Assembly: GCF_004804335.1 (NCBI RefSeq)
Contig: NZ_SRXY01000002.1
Span: 383,306 to 447,305, forward strand
Reading direction: 5' to 3'
Source of the DNA: Pacificoceanicola onchidii
Lineage (GTDB): Bacteria > Pseudomonadota > Alphaproteobacteria > Rhodobacterales > Rhodobacteraceae
DNA: 64,000 bases
Part shown: positions 54,697 to 62,879 of the stretch, piece after piece
Position numbering within the stretch: position 1 is the stretch's first letter
Layout: every line of letters begins with the position of its first letter
The notes under the pieces: generated by a model
Told to the model about the DNA's origin: nothing
Database searches by the model: none
The model's input: the letters and a program-made list of their open reading frames with translations, nothing else
Program-made: the position numbers and the translations under genes

Positions 54697-55049
54697 TTTG
54701 GGGGGGGAGTTATGAACGAGCCGCGCCATTGACGGGCCGTGGTGCGGCGATGCAACCTCTGATCCCCTCGATTTATCCCTGCCACTGGCGCGCTAGCCAT
54801 GTGTAGTGCCCGGCACCAACCCAATCGCCGTGCCGTGGGGACGGCCCGTCATGTCGGAGACATGCTTCCAGCATGATGGCGCGGCGCCCTTCGGGCTTGA
54901 TTCCGCGCTGGATGTGCAGAGGAATGACCACTCCAGCCTCCCTGAACTCTTCAGCCCTATCCAATACCCCCCAACCCAATGCGAAAAACCGATGGAACCC
55001 CGGCAGGCCAGATGTCACACTGAGGGGCGTCAAAGAGCAGGCGATCCAT
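54697..55049. other. Intergenic region with repeat copy B
   Basis: These 353 bases have no gene. They contain the inverted-repeat element at 54731-54850 and a flanking extension of the same repeat to about 54920. The pdxA promoter is probably in the remainder; I see no clear consensus. Confidence 0.55.
54731..54850 (-). repeat. Dispersed inverted-repeat element, copy B
   Basis: GACGGGCCGT (54731-54740) and ACGGCCCGTC (54841-54850) bound 120 bases that match copy A at 8316-8435 in reverse orientation, including the complements of GGGATAAATCGAGGG and GGCACGGCGATTGGGTTG. The adjacent GCGGAATCAAG...CGCCGCGCC (in reverse, to about 54910) is also shared. It sits between surA and pdxA. Confidence 0.75.
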
Positions 55050-56030
55050 ATGACTTCCCAATCCAATCTGACCCGTCCCATCGCCGTCAGCTGCGGCGAG
55101 CCCGCGGGCATCGGCCCTGAGCTGATCGAAGCCTGCTGGGCCGAGACGCGCGGGGCGCTGCCATTCTACTGGATCGGCGATCCGGCGCATTTGCCGGGCG
55201 CGGTGCCACATCATGTGCTTGAGACGCCTCAGGAGGCCGCAGGCGTGGCCTCGGAGGCCTTGCCCGTCCTGCCCCTCCCCTTCGATGGACCGCGCGTGAC
55301 AGGCACCGCACAGCCCGCCCATGCGGCGGGTGTCATAGCCTCTATCGAACGCGGCGTGGCGGATGTGTTGGCGGGCAAGGCTGCGGCGCTCTGCACCTTG
55401 CCGATCCACAAGCAGGCCTTGGCCGAAGGGGCAGGATTTGCCCATCCCGGCCACACGGAGTTCCTGCAACATCTGGCGGGCGCGGATGAGGTTGTCATGA
55501 TGCTCGCCTCCGAGCAATTGCGCGTGGTGCCCGTGACGATCCACATCGCGGTGGCCGACGTGCCGAAGGCTCTGACGCCGGCGCTTCTGGAACGCCGCAT
55601 CCGCATCACCGAGGCCGCCCTGAAGACGCAGTTCGGCATTGCAAAGCCGCGCATCGCCGTCTCTGGTCTGAACCCGCACGCGGGCGAAGGCGGGCGCATG
55701 GGGCGCGAGGAGATCGAAGTGATCACGCCGGTTCTGGAACGCCTGCGCGCCGAGGGCATGGATCTGATCGGCCCCCTGCCAGGCGACACCATGTTTCATG
55801 CCGCCGCGCGTGCGCGCTATGACGTGGCGGTCTGCATGTACCACGATCAGGCGCTGATCCCGATCAAGACGCTGGACTTTGACCGCGGCGTGAACGTGAC
55901 CCTTGGCCTGCCGTTTATCCGCACCTCACCGGATCATGGCACGGCGTTTGATATCGCGGGCAAGGGGCAGGCGAACCCGACCTCAACCTTGGCGGCTTTG
56001 CGGATGGCTTGGGAGATGGCGGGGAGCTAA
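55050..56030 (+). CDS. pdxA: 4-hydroxythreonine-4-phosphate dehydrogenase
   Basis: A 326-residue enzyme of pyridoxal phosphate synthesis. Family motifs: RPIAVSCGEPAGIGPELI, TLPIHKQALAEGAGFAHPGHTEFL, VSGLNPHAGEGGRMGREEIEVI, GPLPGDTMFH, YHDQALIPIKTLDF and IRTSPDHGTAFDIAGKG with the metal-binding His residues. It lies after surA as in many proteobacteria, but the usual rsmA is not next: the following gene is on the other strand and its stop overlaps. Confidence 0.95.
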   Translation: MTSQSNLTRPIAVSCGEPAGIGPELIEACWAETRGALPFYWIGDPAHLPGAVPHHVLETPQEAAGVASEALPVLPLPFDGPRVTGTAQPAHAAGVIASIERGVADVLAGKAAALCTLPIHKQALAEGAGFAHPGHTEFLQHLAGADEVVMMLASEQLRVVPVTIHIAVADVPKALTPALLERRIRITEAALKTQFGIAKPRIAVSGLNPHAGEGGRMGREEIEVITPVLERLRAEGMDLIGPLPGDTMFHAAARARYDVAVCMYHDQALIPIKTLDFDRGVNVTLGLPFIRTSPDHGTAFDIAGKGQANPTSTLAALRMAWEMAGS

Positions 56031-56704
56031 CGCCTGTAACGCGCGGCCAACTGTTCCACATCCGCCCCCGCAAAATACCGCAGCAGCGTCGCAAGGTTGC
56101 GCCCGCCGCGTTTGAGCCAGCCCTGACGGCGGTATTTCTCAGCGGATGTCACAGCCTCAATTGGCAACGCCTGCAACGCCTTGCCCAAAGCCCGCGCCAG
56201 CGCCACGTCCTCCATAAGCGGCATGTCAGGATACCCCCCTGCCGCGTCAAAAACGGAGCGGTGGATCAGCAACCCCTGATCGCCGTAAGGCAGGTGAAAC
56301 AGCTTTGAGCGCAGGTTGGCCCAGCCTGCGACGAAGCGCGGTGCAAAGCCGGTGCCGTCAAACCGCAGTCGGAAATACCAGGCGCCGGGCTGGCCCAGCA
56401 CGTCCAGAACCGCCCCGCTCCAGCCTTCCTCCAACACCGTATCCGCGTGCAAAAACAGCAGCCACTCGCCGCCCGCCGCCCTGGCTCCGCGCGCCAGTTG
56501 CCCGCCGCGCGAAGGCGGGCCTGTGACCACCTCCGCCCCGGCGGCCTCGGCGATGCGCAGCGTGGCATCGGCAGAACCGCCGTCGGAGAAGATCACCTCG
56601 CGGATCAGGCCCGCACTCAGCCCCTCCCCCAAAGCTCCGAGACAGCCCGGCAGGCCGGATTCGGCGTTGAAGGTCGGAATGACGATGGAAATCGGTGCGC
56701 GCAT
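56027..56704 (-). CDS. GT2-family glycosyltransferase
   Basis: A 225-residue protein (MRAPISIVIPTFNAESGLPG). It has VIFSDGGSADATLRIAEAAGAEVV with the DxD-like acidic site replaced by DGGSAD, WLLFLHADTVLEEGW, and HLPYGDQGLLIHRSVFDAAGGYPDMPLMEDVALARAL. This pattern fits the TIGR04283 group, some members of which are linked to arsenosugar synthesis (from memory); no ars genes are in this window. The stop overlaps that of pdxA. Confidence 0.82.
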   Translation of the reverse strand: MRAPISIVIPTFNAESGLPGCLGALGEGLSAGLIREVIFSDGGSADATLRIAEAAGAEVVTGPPSRGGQLARGARAAGGEWLLFLHADTVLEEGWSGAVLDVLGQPGAWYFRLRFDGTGFAPRFVAGWANLRSKLFHLPYGDQGLLIHRSVFDAAGGYPDMPLMEDVALARALGKALQALPIEAVTSAEKYRRQGWLKRGGRNLATLLRYFAGADVEQLAARYRR

Positions 56705-56776
56705 GGGGCCTGTTCGTGGGTTACCTGACCGCCTATATGGCAAGGACGGGCGCAGAGATCAAAAGAGGAAAGAGCC

Positions 56777-57514
56777 ATGACAACCCAAAGCAGAGCGGTG
56801 TACCGCATCAGCGGCGAAGACCGGGTGGATTTCCTGCAAGGGCTGGTGACCAATGACGTGGCCAAGCTGGCGGATGGGATTGTCTATGCCGCGATCCTGA
56901 CGCCGCAGGGCAAGTATCTGGCCGACTTCTTCCTGATCCCGGACGGCGAGGCGATCCTGCTGGACGCGGATGCGGCGCAGGCCCCGGCCCTGATCCAGCG
57001 CCTTTCGATGTACAAGCTGCGCTCCAGGGTCGAGATTGCCGAGACCGATATCACAGTCACGCGCGGCCTTGGCACGCCGCCGGAAGGGGCTTTTGCCGAT
57101 CCGCGCGATCCGTCGCTGGGCTGGCGCGGCTATGCCGGGCAGCCGGGGCAGGACGTGGATTGGGACGCGCTGCGGGTCGCGGCCAGCGTGCCGCAGAGCG
57201 GCGTGGAACTGACGCCGGACACCTTTATCCTGGAGGTCGGCTTTGAGCGGCTCAACGGCGTGGACTTCAAGAAAGGCTGCTATGTCGGACAGGAAGTCAC
57301 CGCCCGGATGAAACACAAGACCGAGCTGCGCAAGGGCCTCACCCGCGTCCATGTCGACGGCGCTGCCCCGGTTGGCACAGAGATCCTCGCAGGCGAAAAA
57401 CCCGCTGGCACGCTTTATACCCAAAGCGGCGGCGCGGGCCTTGCCTACCTGCGGTTTGACCGGGCCAAGGGCGATCTGACTGCCGGGGAAGCGACGGTCA
57501 CGTTCGACGGTTAG
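56777..57514 (+). CDS. ygfZ: YgfZ/GcvT-family folate-binding protein
   Basis: A 245-residue protein with the signature KGCYVGQEVTARMKHK (from residue 166) and N-terminal FLQGLVTNDVAKL, typical of YgfZ/IBA57 proteins that help assemble or repair iron-sulfur clusters with folate. The Cys in KGCYVGQE is conserved. The final TAG stop is the first three bases of the 33-bp inverted repeat that follows. Confidence 0.92.
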   Translation: MTTQSRAVYRISGEDRVDFLQGLVTNDVAKLADGIVYAAILTPQGKYLADFFLIPDGEAILLDADAAQAPALIQRLSMYKLRSRVEIAETDITVTRGLGTPPEGAFADPRDPSLGWRGYAGQPGQDVDWDALRVAASVPQSGVELTPDTFILEVGFERLNGVDFKKGCYVGQEVTARMKHKTELRKGLTRVHVDGAAPVGTEILAGEKPAGTLYTQSGGAGLAYLRFDRAKGDLTAGEATVTFDG

Positions 57515-57780
57515 GGGGCGTCCGCTTTTACCACGCGCCGCCTGCGCGAGACGGATTTTGCTCTGAGCCAGGCATCTGGCGCGCCGAAGTATCCATACTT
57601 TCAGCGACAGATAACGCAGCGCAGGGCTAAATCCGCCGCGCCCTTGCTGGGTTTCGCCAAAATTGCCCCTCCCTGCGTTATTTGAGCTTGCATGAGCGGG
57701 CTCGTCCTGCGCTCAAATGCCTTGTGAGGAGCAATTTTGGACTGAAACAGGCGGCGCGTGGTAAAAGCGGACGCCCCCTA
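57512..57780. repeat. 269-bp element with 33-bp perfect terminal inverted repeats
   Basis: The left end (57512-57544, beginning TAGGGGGCGTCCGCTTTTAC) and the right end (57748-57780) are exact complements over 33 bases. Inside are two nested dyads: CCAAAATTGC/GCAATTTTGG (57657-57666, 57731-57740) and ATTTGAGC/GCTCAAAT (57680-57687, 57711-57718). The outermost TAG of each end is the stop codon of the flanking convergent gene. It encodes no protein and resembles a MITE. Confidence 0.85.
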
Positions 57781-58245
57781 AAGCGCCTTGCCATAGACCT
57801 GCACCGCCAATTGCGCCCCGTGCCGCATCATGAGCGCGGCGGAGGCGGCGTTGAAGGCGTGCACCTGTACTTTCCAGCCGTCAAAGCTCTCGGCGATCTC
57901 CGCCTCGAACCGCGCAATCAGCCGCGAGGCGATGCCGCGACGGCGCGAAATCGGCGTGACATAGATGTGATCGAGCAGCGCCATGCGCTGCGGCTCCTGC
58001 AAGGCATCATCCGCACCCGGCACAGGCCGCGCCATCCAGGCAAGGTAGCCGCGCGCCACCCCTTCGGTGCGGTAGACAAGGAACTGCGTGCCGCTGGCCT
58101 GCGCCTCCGTCAGAACCCGCAGAATGGCGGCATCGCTGCCGCGCGTGTGGAAGCGTTCCGGCAGATGGCGCGCGTGCAGCGCGTTGAGATCGCGCAGAAG
58201 CGGCACGAGGTCCGGCAGCTCCTGCTCCGTGGCGGTGTTGATCAT
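57778..58245 (-). CDS. GNAT-family N-acetyltransferase
   Basis: A 155-residue protein (MINTATEQELPDLVPLLRDL). The acetyl-CoA-binding region is LLDHIYVTPISRRRGIASRLIARFEAEIAE, with the R/Q-x-x-G-x-A type loop RRRGIA. The C-terminus is VQVHAFNAASAALMMRHGAQ. The substrate is unknown. The ATG at 58245 uses GGAGG, which lies in the right arm of the preceding efp terminator hairpin. The stop TAG is supplied by the inverted-repeat element. Confidence 0.88.
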   Translation of the reverse strand: MINTATEQELPDLVPLLRDLNALHARHLPERFHTRGSDAAILRVLTEAQASGTQFLVYRTEGVARGYLAWMARPVPGADDALQEPQRMALLDHIYVTPISRRRGIASRLIARFEAEIAESFDGWKVQVHAFNAASAALMMRHGAQLAVQVYGKAL

Positions 58246-58283
58246 GAAAAAGGCCTCCTGGCTGTCTGGAGCCGGAGGCCTTT
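58246..58283 (-). terminator. efp terminator containing the GNAT ribosome-binding site
   Basis: On the minus strand AAAGGCCTCC (58283-58274) pairs perfectly with GGAGGCCTTT (58258-58249), with an extra GGCT/AGCC inner stem, followed by TTTTTC. The GGAGG of the second arm is eight bases before the GNAT ATG, so the hairpin would both end the efp transcript and hide that site. Confidence 0.8.
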
Positions 58284-58337
58284 GCTGTTTCGAATTCGCC
58301 CCCGGCGGTTGCACGGGGAACGGATCGGCGCGCTGCG

Positions 58338-58901
58338 TTATGCGCGTTCCGAATACTCCATGGTTTCGGTGTTCACGACGATGTCCTCGTCCTGACCAAC
58401 GAAGGGCGGCACGGTGATGCGCACGCCGTTGTCGAGCACGGCGGGCTTGAAGCTGTTGGCGGCGGTCTGGCCTTTTACAACCGGCTCCGTCTCGACGATC
58501 TTGCAGACCACTTTCTGCGGCACGGTCGCGTTCAGCGCCTCGGCCTCGTAGAATTCCACGACGATGGTCATGCCGTCCTGCAGGAACGGGCGACGGTCGC
58601 CAAGGATGTCCGCATCAAGCTGAACCTGGTCGTAGGTTTCGGTGTCCATGAAGATCAGCTGGCCCGCGTCCTCATAGAGGAACTGCATGTCCTTTTGCTC
58701 CAGACGCACGCGCTCTACCTTGTCGGCGCTTCTGAACCGTTCATTCAGCTTGGAGCCATTGCGGAGGTTCTTGAGTTCGACCTGAGCAAAAGCGCCGCCT
58801 TTGCCGGGCTTTACGTGGTCGACCTTCACGGCGGCCCACAGGCCGTCATTGTGCTCCAGAACGTTTCCTGGGCGGATCTCGTTACCGTTGATCTTGGGCA
58901 T
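58338..58901 (-). CDS. efp: Translation elongation factor P
   Basis: A 187-residue three-domain protein that relieves ribosome stalling at polyproline. The N-terminal loop [10 protein letters not shown] carries Lys34, the residue modified in many bacteria. [22 protein letters not shown] and [10 protein letters not shown] at the C-terminus are typical. It is divergent from the small conserved gene at 59118. Confidence 0.97.
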   Translation of the reverse strand: MPKINGNEIRPGNVLEHNDGLWAAVKVDHVKPGKGGAFAQVELKNLRNGSKLNERFRSADKVERVRLEQKDMQFLYEDAGQLIFMDTETYDQVQLDADILGDRRPFLQDGMTIVVEFYEAEALNATVPQKVVCKIVETEPVVKGQTAANSFKPAVLDNGVRITVPPFVGQDEDIVVNTETMEYSERA

Positions 58902-58923
58902 GTGGCAAAACTCGGGCGAAAGG

Positions 58924-58951
58924 TTGACGATAATTTAACCGCCCCTATATC
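58924..58951 (+). promoter_or_regulatory. Possible sigma-70-type promoter
   Basis: TTGACG (58924-58929) and TATATC (58946-58951) are separated by 16 bases, about 165 bases upstream of the gene at 59118. Confidence 0.35.
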
Positions 58952-59117
58952 TCGCAGGCCCCCCCGGTGCAAGACAACGATATATCGCGTCGCATTTGAT
59001 GAAAGATATGCGCAAGCCGCATGGGTGCTATGCAGAAATGGGGTACCCGAATCAGAAGCGATAGGTCATAACGCCCCTCACGCCGGAAACACAAGAGCAA
59101 TAATCAAAGGTCTCTCC

Positions 59118-59441
59118 ATGAAAGATTTCGTAGACGGAACAGCCTTTAATGCCGAACAAGGCAACCGCGCGCGCAAGTTGTTTGCCGCCGTGGTACTGGC
59201 TGCTCTGGATGACGCCATCGCAGACGACAAGAAGTACGGAAACGGCCCCGAGCAGATCGCACGCTGGGCACGCTCCCGTGATGGCCGTGAAGTGCTGTCC
59301 TGCGCCGGCATCGACCCGAACGAGCGGGTTGTGTCCGGTCTGATGGACTTCGTTGGCAAGGGTGTGCGCACCTCTGTCGCACTGTCGCGCGAAGAAAGCG
59401 AGCGTCGCAACGCCGCTGCACAGCAGGCCGAAGCCGCCTGA
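59118..59441 (+). CDS. Conserved small protein, roseobacter type
   Basis: A 107-residue soluble protein beginning MKDFVDGTAFNAEQGNRARK, with KKYGNGPEQIARWARSRDGR in the middle and an Ala/Glu-rich end. AAAGG precedes the ATG. I recall near-identical proteins throughout roseobacters, probably catalogued as DUF6280. It looks helical and charged; function unknown. A strong terminator follows. Confidence 0.85.
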   Translation: MKDFVDGTAFNAEQGNRARKLFAAVVLAALDDAIADDKKYGNGPEQIARWARSRDGREVLSCAGIDPNERVVSGLMDFVGKGVRTSVALSREESERRNAAAQQAEAA

Positions 59442-59467
59442 TCAAAAAACGTGCTGCCAAGCAGAAG

Positions 59468-59493
59468 AACGCGCCTTTGAGGCGCGTTTTTTG
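59468..59493 (+). terminator. Intrinsic terminator
   Basis: The stem AACGCGCC-TTTGA-GGCGCGTT followed by TTTTTGTTG lies 27 bases after the small conserved gene. Confidence 0.92.
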
Positions 59494-59641
59494 TTGTCTT
59501 GATGGGTGTTTGACGGGCGCAGAGAGTGTTGGCGAAGACCCGTTAGGTCCTGCCTTCAACCAGATAACGCATACGACACGAATGCCCCTGACCGCGGCTC
59601 GCGCGCAGAGACGTCGTATCTCAAATTTCAGGCGGAATGCG

Positions 59642-61141
59642 TCAGTCGAAGTCCTGAGAGACCATGGCCCGGTGGATTTCGCGGCGCACCAGCTTGCGCA
59701 CGTTGCGGGTGATCCGCTCGCCCAGCGCGCCCTGAAGCTCCTGCCGGACAATCTCGGAGACGATCAGGCGCAGGCTTGCCTCGTCAATCGCCGCGAGCGC
59801 CTCGTCTGACGATGGTTCGACATGCTCCACCACGGCGGCAGCGGGCGTCTCCTCCTCGGGCTCCGGCAGGTCGGGCGTTACGGGCTCGTCCGCCATCTCC
59901 GGCAGGTCCGGCTCCGCAAAGGTTTCGGCCTTGGCAGGCACATCCTCTGTGGTGGCCACCGGGGTTTCTTCGGCCTCAAGCTCTTCCGGCACGGGATCCT
60001 GCCAGGCCATGGTCTTGGCCGGGCGGTGCACAAATGCCGGCTCATCCGCCGCCTCTGCATCCCACTCTTCCGACTGGCCGGAAACCATCTTTTCCAGCGC
60101 TGCGATCTTGCTTTCCAGCGTCTCCGCCGGGGCGGTTTCGCGCGGCGCTTCGCTGGCCATGTCCTTGGCCAGAACCGGTTTGGAGGCGCTGGCGATCAGC
60201 GCTTCAAACGGATCGCTCGGCGCAGGTTTCGGCGCGCCAGCGCTGTCCGCCTCGGCGGTTTCTTCGAGGCCCAAAGCCTCCGCTTCGTCTTCGTCGCCCT
60301 CGTCCAGATCATCGTCAAACGCACCGGAGAACACGCGCGAGACTTCCTGTTCGACCAGTTGGCCGAGAATGTCCGTGGCGGTGGTGGCCTCTTCGTCACC
60401 TGTGTCTTCGGCGAAGGTCTCTTCGGCTGTCTGCGCGTCCGCTGTGGTCTCGTCAAAGGGGGCTTCCGGCGGTTCCGCCTCTTCCAACGCCCCGATGAGC
60501 GCGTCTGCCTCCGGCAGGGCTGCCTCGGTTTCATCGGTTTCGGGCGCGGCGTCCGCTTCGCGCTCCATCCGCTCACCTGCTTCGGCCAGCTTGCGAGCAA
60601 AGGCCATCAGCGGCGTTGCCTCATCGCGCAAAGCGCTGATGGAAATATGTTCCGGGTCCGGCGTGTCGAGATCCGGGCTTTCAAGCTCTGGGGTTTCAAG
60701 CTCCGCGCCAGGGCTTTCGCTGTCCGCACCTTCACTTGCGGCCAGGGCTTCAGGCGCCGTCTCTGCAACCGCATCGCGCTCGACGCTGACCAGACGGGCA
60801 TAGGCTTCGCTCGCGCCCGCGTCGTCTTCCGCCTTGTCTTCTACGATCTCCACATGGGCGTCCGTTTCCACTTCGGCCACCGCTTCCGGCGCGCTCTCCT
60901 CCGGCGCGGCTTCGGGTGTGACGAGGGTCGGGTTGGTTAGCAGGACCGGCGTCTCTTCCGGTGATTCATCCGCCACCGGCTCCGAAACATCGTCGACAAC
61001 CCGGTGCGCCGGGGTCAGGACCAGACGATCGGGCTGCTGCTCTTTCGGCTTGGGCGTCTTGTGACGCGAGTCTTCCGAGACCAGACGCCGAATCGAGGAT
61101 AGAACATCCTCTATTTCCAAGTTGGTAACAGGATCAGACAT
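59642..61141 (-). CDS. Long acidic protein with PopZ-like architecture
   Basis: A 499-residue protein. The N-terminal helix EIEDVLSSIRRLVSED (9-24) resembles the EEILASIRRIIxDD start of PopZ/DUF2497. About 420 residues of acidic, Ala/Glu/Pro-rich, low-complexity linker follow. The last 45 residues (EASLRLIVSEIVRQELQGAL, ITRNVRKLVRREIHRAMVSQ) form helices like the PopZ oligomerisation domain. In Caulobacter PopZ organises the cell pole and binds ParB. The linker is much longer than in PopZ (177 residues in Caulobacter), so homology is a hypothesis. It is directly downstream of pcm. Confidence 0.7.
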   Translation of the reverse strand: MSDPVTNLEIEDVLSSIRRLVSEDSRHKTPKPKEQQPDRLVLTPAHRVVDDVSEPVADESPEETPVLLTNPTLVTPEAAPEESAPEAVAEVETDAHVEIVEDKAEDDAGASEAYARLVSVERDAVAETAPEALAASEGADSESPGAELETPELESPDLDTPDPEHISISALRDEATPLMAFARKLAEAGERMEREADAAPETDETEAALPEADALIGALEEAEPPEAPFDETTADAQTAEETFAEDTGDEEATTATDILGQLVEQEVSRVFSGAFDDDLDEGDEDEAEALGLEETAEADSAGAPKPAPSDPFEALIASASKPVLAKDMASEAPRETAPAETLESKIAALEKMVSGQSEEWDAEAADEPAFVHRPAKTMAWQDPVPEELEAEETPVATTEDVPAKAETFAEPDLPEMADEPVTPDLPEPEEETPAAAVVEHVEPSSDEALAAIDEASLRLIVSEIVRQELQGALGERITRNVRKLVRREIHRAMVSQDFD

Positions 61142-61276
61142 GCTCGTTTTTCCACTTTCGCCTCGGGCAAGAGTGTAGCTGCGCGCAGGAAGTCGCACAA
61201 CAGACGCGGAAAAAGTTACGTTTTTCTTTGAGCGGTGAGACCCTGCGACAACGCCAACCGAGTCGGGCCAAAGACC

Positions 61277-61930
61277 TTACAGGGCGAAAGCCACCTGTTT
61301 TTCAAAGCCCGCAAGCACCGGCGCGGTGCCGTTGAAGGCGTAGCGCCAGGTGATCACACCGTCGATCTTGTGGCCAATTCGCACCGTGCCAAGCGCATTT
61401 TCCATGAAAATTGCAACGATGCGCCCACCGTCCTTGAGCTGATCGGTCAGAGCCTCCGGCAATTCCTCGACGCCGCCTTCGATCAGGATGGCATCATAAG
61501 GCCCGTGTTCCGCCGCCCCGGCCTGCAGCGGCCCGCCGTGCAGGATCACGTTGTCCGCGTGGTGTTCGGTGAGCAGCGACTGCGCCTCGCTGACCCGCTC
61601 CTCGTCTTCTTCGACCGCAACCACCGCTTCGGCGATGCGCGCGATGACGGCAGAGGAATAGCCAAGCCCTGCCCCGATATCGAGCACGAAGTCCGCGTTG
61701 CTCAGGTTCAGCGCGTCGAGCATCTTGCCAAAAAGCCGCGGCTCCAGCACCACACGATCGCCGCCGATATCGACATGGGCATCCGCGTAGGCAGCCTCGA
61801 TTTTCTCACGGGGAACAAAGGCTTCGCGCTGAACCGTCAGCATGGCATCAATGATCGGAAATTCGGTCACATCGGAAGGACGCACCTGCGTGTCAACCAT
61901 CATACGGCGGCGCGTGGCGAAATCAGTCAT
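61277..61930 (-). CDS. pcm: Protein-L-isoaspartate O-methyltransferase family protein
   Basis: A 217-residue SAM-dependent methyltransferase. The SAM motif is VLDIGAGLGYSSAVIARIAE, followed by VVAVEEDEERVSEA and YDAILIEGGVEELPE. The N-terminus RRRMMVDTQVRPSDVTEFPI is characteristic of the alphaproteobacterial form usually found upstream of tolC. Here tolC is not next; the PopZ-like gene follows after 135 bases. The repair substrate is presumed to be L-isoaspartyl residues, but this subfamily lacks proof. Confidence 0.88.
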   Translation of the reverse strand: MTDFATRRRMMVDTQVRPSDVTEFPIIDAMLTVQREAFVPREKIEAAYADAHVDIGGDRVVLEPRLFGKMLDALNLSNADFVLDIGAGLGYSSAVIARIAEAVVAVEEDEERVSEAQSLLTEHHADNVILHGGPLQAGAAEHGPYDAILIEGGVEELPEALTDQLKDGGRIVAIFMENALGTVRIGHKIDGVITWRYAFNGTAPVLAGFEKQVAFAL

Positions 61931-62100
61931 CAGCCCACTTTCTTGTCAGGATCAACGAAAACCTTGCTGCTGTCCTGCCACATCCGCAGGAAAACGGCAA
62001 TGTCGGACGCGCCCGGCGAGACAATTGGCCCCGAAGAGATTTTCGCGGATTTTATCCGCTTGACGTCCCTCCCCGAACCTCATAATCAGGCCTCCACTCT

Positions 62101-62174
62101 GGCGAGTTGGCGGAGTGGTGACGCAGCGGATTGCAAATCCGTGTACACCGGTTCGATTCCGGTACTCGCCTCCA
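62101..62174 (+). tRNA. tRNA-Cys (anticodon GCA)
   Basis: A 74-nt cloverleaf: acceptor GGCGAGT/ACTCGCC, anticodon arm CGGAT-TGCAAAT-CCG with anticodon GCA, T arm CCGGTTCGATTCCGG, and encoded CCA after discriminator T. Confidence 0.95.
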
Positions 62175-62327
62175 TTTAAAATCAATGACTTAGACAAGAA
62201 CCCTGACAGCGGCCTGCCGCTGTTGGAGCGGTTGATTGTGCGGGTCTGCTGCCCGTGGTCTTTGCCGCGCCGGGTCGGGAGAATTCCCGGCGCAAGCCTT
62301 TGAGTGTGTGTGATTTTCTGGCCGCGC

Positions 62328-62879
62328 TCAGCCGTCGATCTGGCTCACGATGATGTCGCCCGACAGGCTTACGGGGTTGATCATCGTCTGGGCGTTCGGG
62401 CTGTGTTGCACGGCTTTCCGGTGCAGCTCTTCGAACTGTTCGGGTGTGCCATCGCCGGTCACGTAGATCGAATAGCGGATTTCGGGGAAGCCCACCGGCG
62501 CATTGGTGCCCAGCCCCATAAAGCCGCGCAGATCCAGCGTGCCGTCAAAGTCGATCTTGACCGATTCCAGCTGAATGCCCTCGGCAGTCGCGCCAGCCAC
62601 GAAGGCCACCATCATGCACGAGCCAAGACCGGACAGCAGCAGTTCCTGCGGGTTGGGGCCATGGTTGTTGCCCATCAACTGGCGCGGTTCATCCGCCTTC
62701 CAGACGAAAGACCGGCTGACCTTGTGCGGACCCACAAGCATCGGCTTGGTTGACGTCCGGGCGCGGGTTCCGCTTTCCCAGTCAACCTCGATGCCGTAGC
62801 TCATCAGCCCCTCTTCGGGATCATTTGCAACTTCGTTGACGAATTCGCTGAGCGCGGCGGTTGGGATGGCGTTGCGCAT
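62328..62879 (-). CDS. OsmC-family protein
   Basis: A 183-residue OsmC/Ohr-fold protein. The GPNPQELLLSGLGSCMMVAFVAGATAEGI region carries the peroxidatic Cys (GSCMM). The second Cys of classical OsmC (usually in a CPVS-like motif) is replaced: HRKAVQHSPNAQTMINPV has Ser. A one-Cys mechanism or non-peroxidase role is possible. The start overlaps the stop of the PLP gene by one base (TAATG), so they are coupled. Confidence 0.9.
   Translation of the reverse strand: MRNAIPTAALSEFVNEVANDPEEGLMSYGIEVDWESGTRARTSTKPMLVGPHKVSRSFVWKADEPRQLMGNNHGPNPQELLLSGLGSCMMVAFVAGATAEGIQLESVKIDFDGTLDLRGFMGLGTNAPVGFPEIRYSIYVTGDGTPEQFEELHRKAVQHSPNAQTMINPVSLSGDIIVSQIDG

Noticed and set aside
54591-54824. Short minus-strand frame similar to one at 8144-8440
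   Set aside because: The shared peptide arises because both lie in copies of the inverted-repeat element. It starts in different frames relative to any ribosome-binding site.
57512-57780. Simple bidirectional terminator
   Set aside because: The arms are 200 bases apart, 33 bp long, perfectly matched and contain no terminal T-run, which fits a mobile element better.
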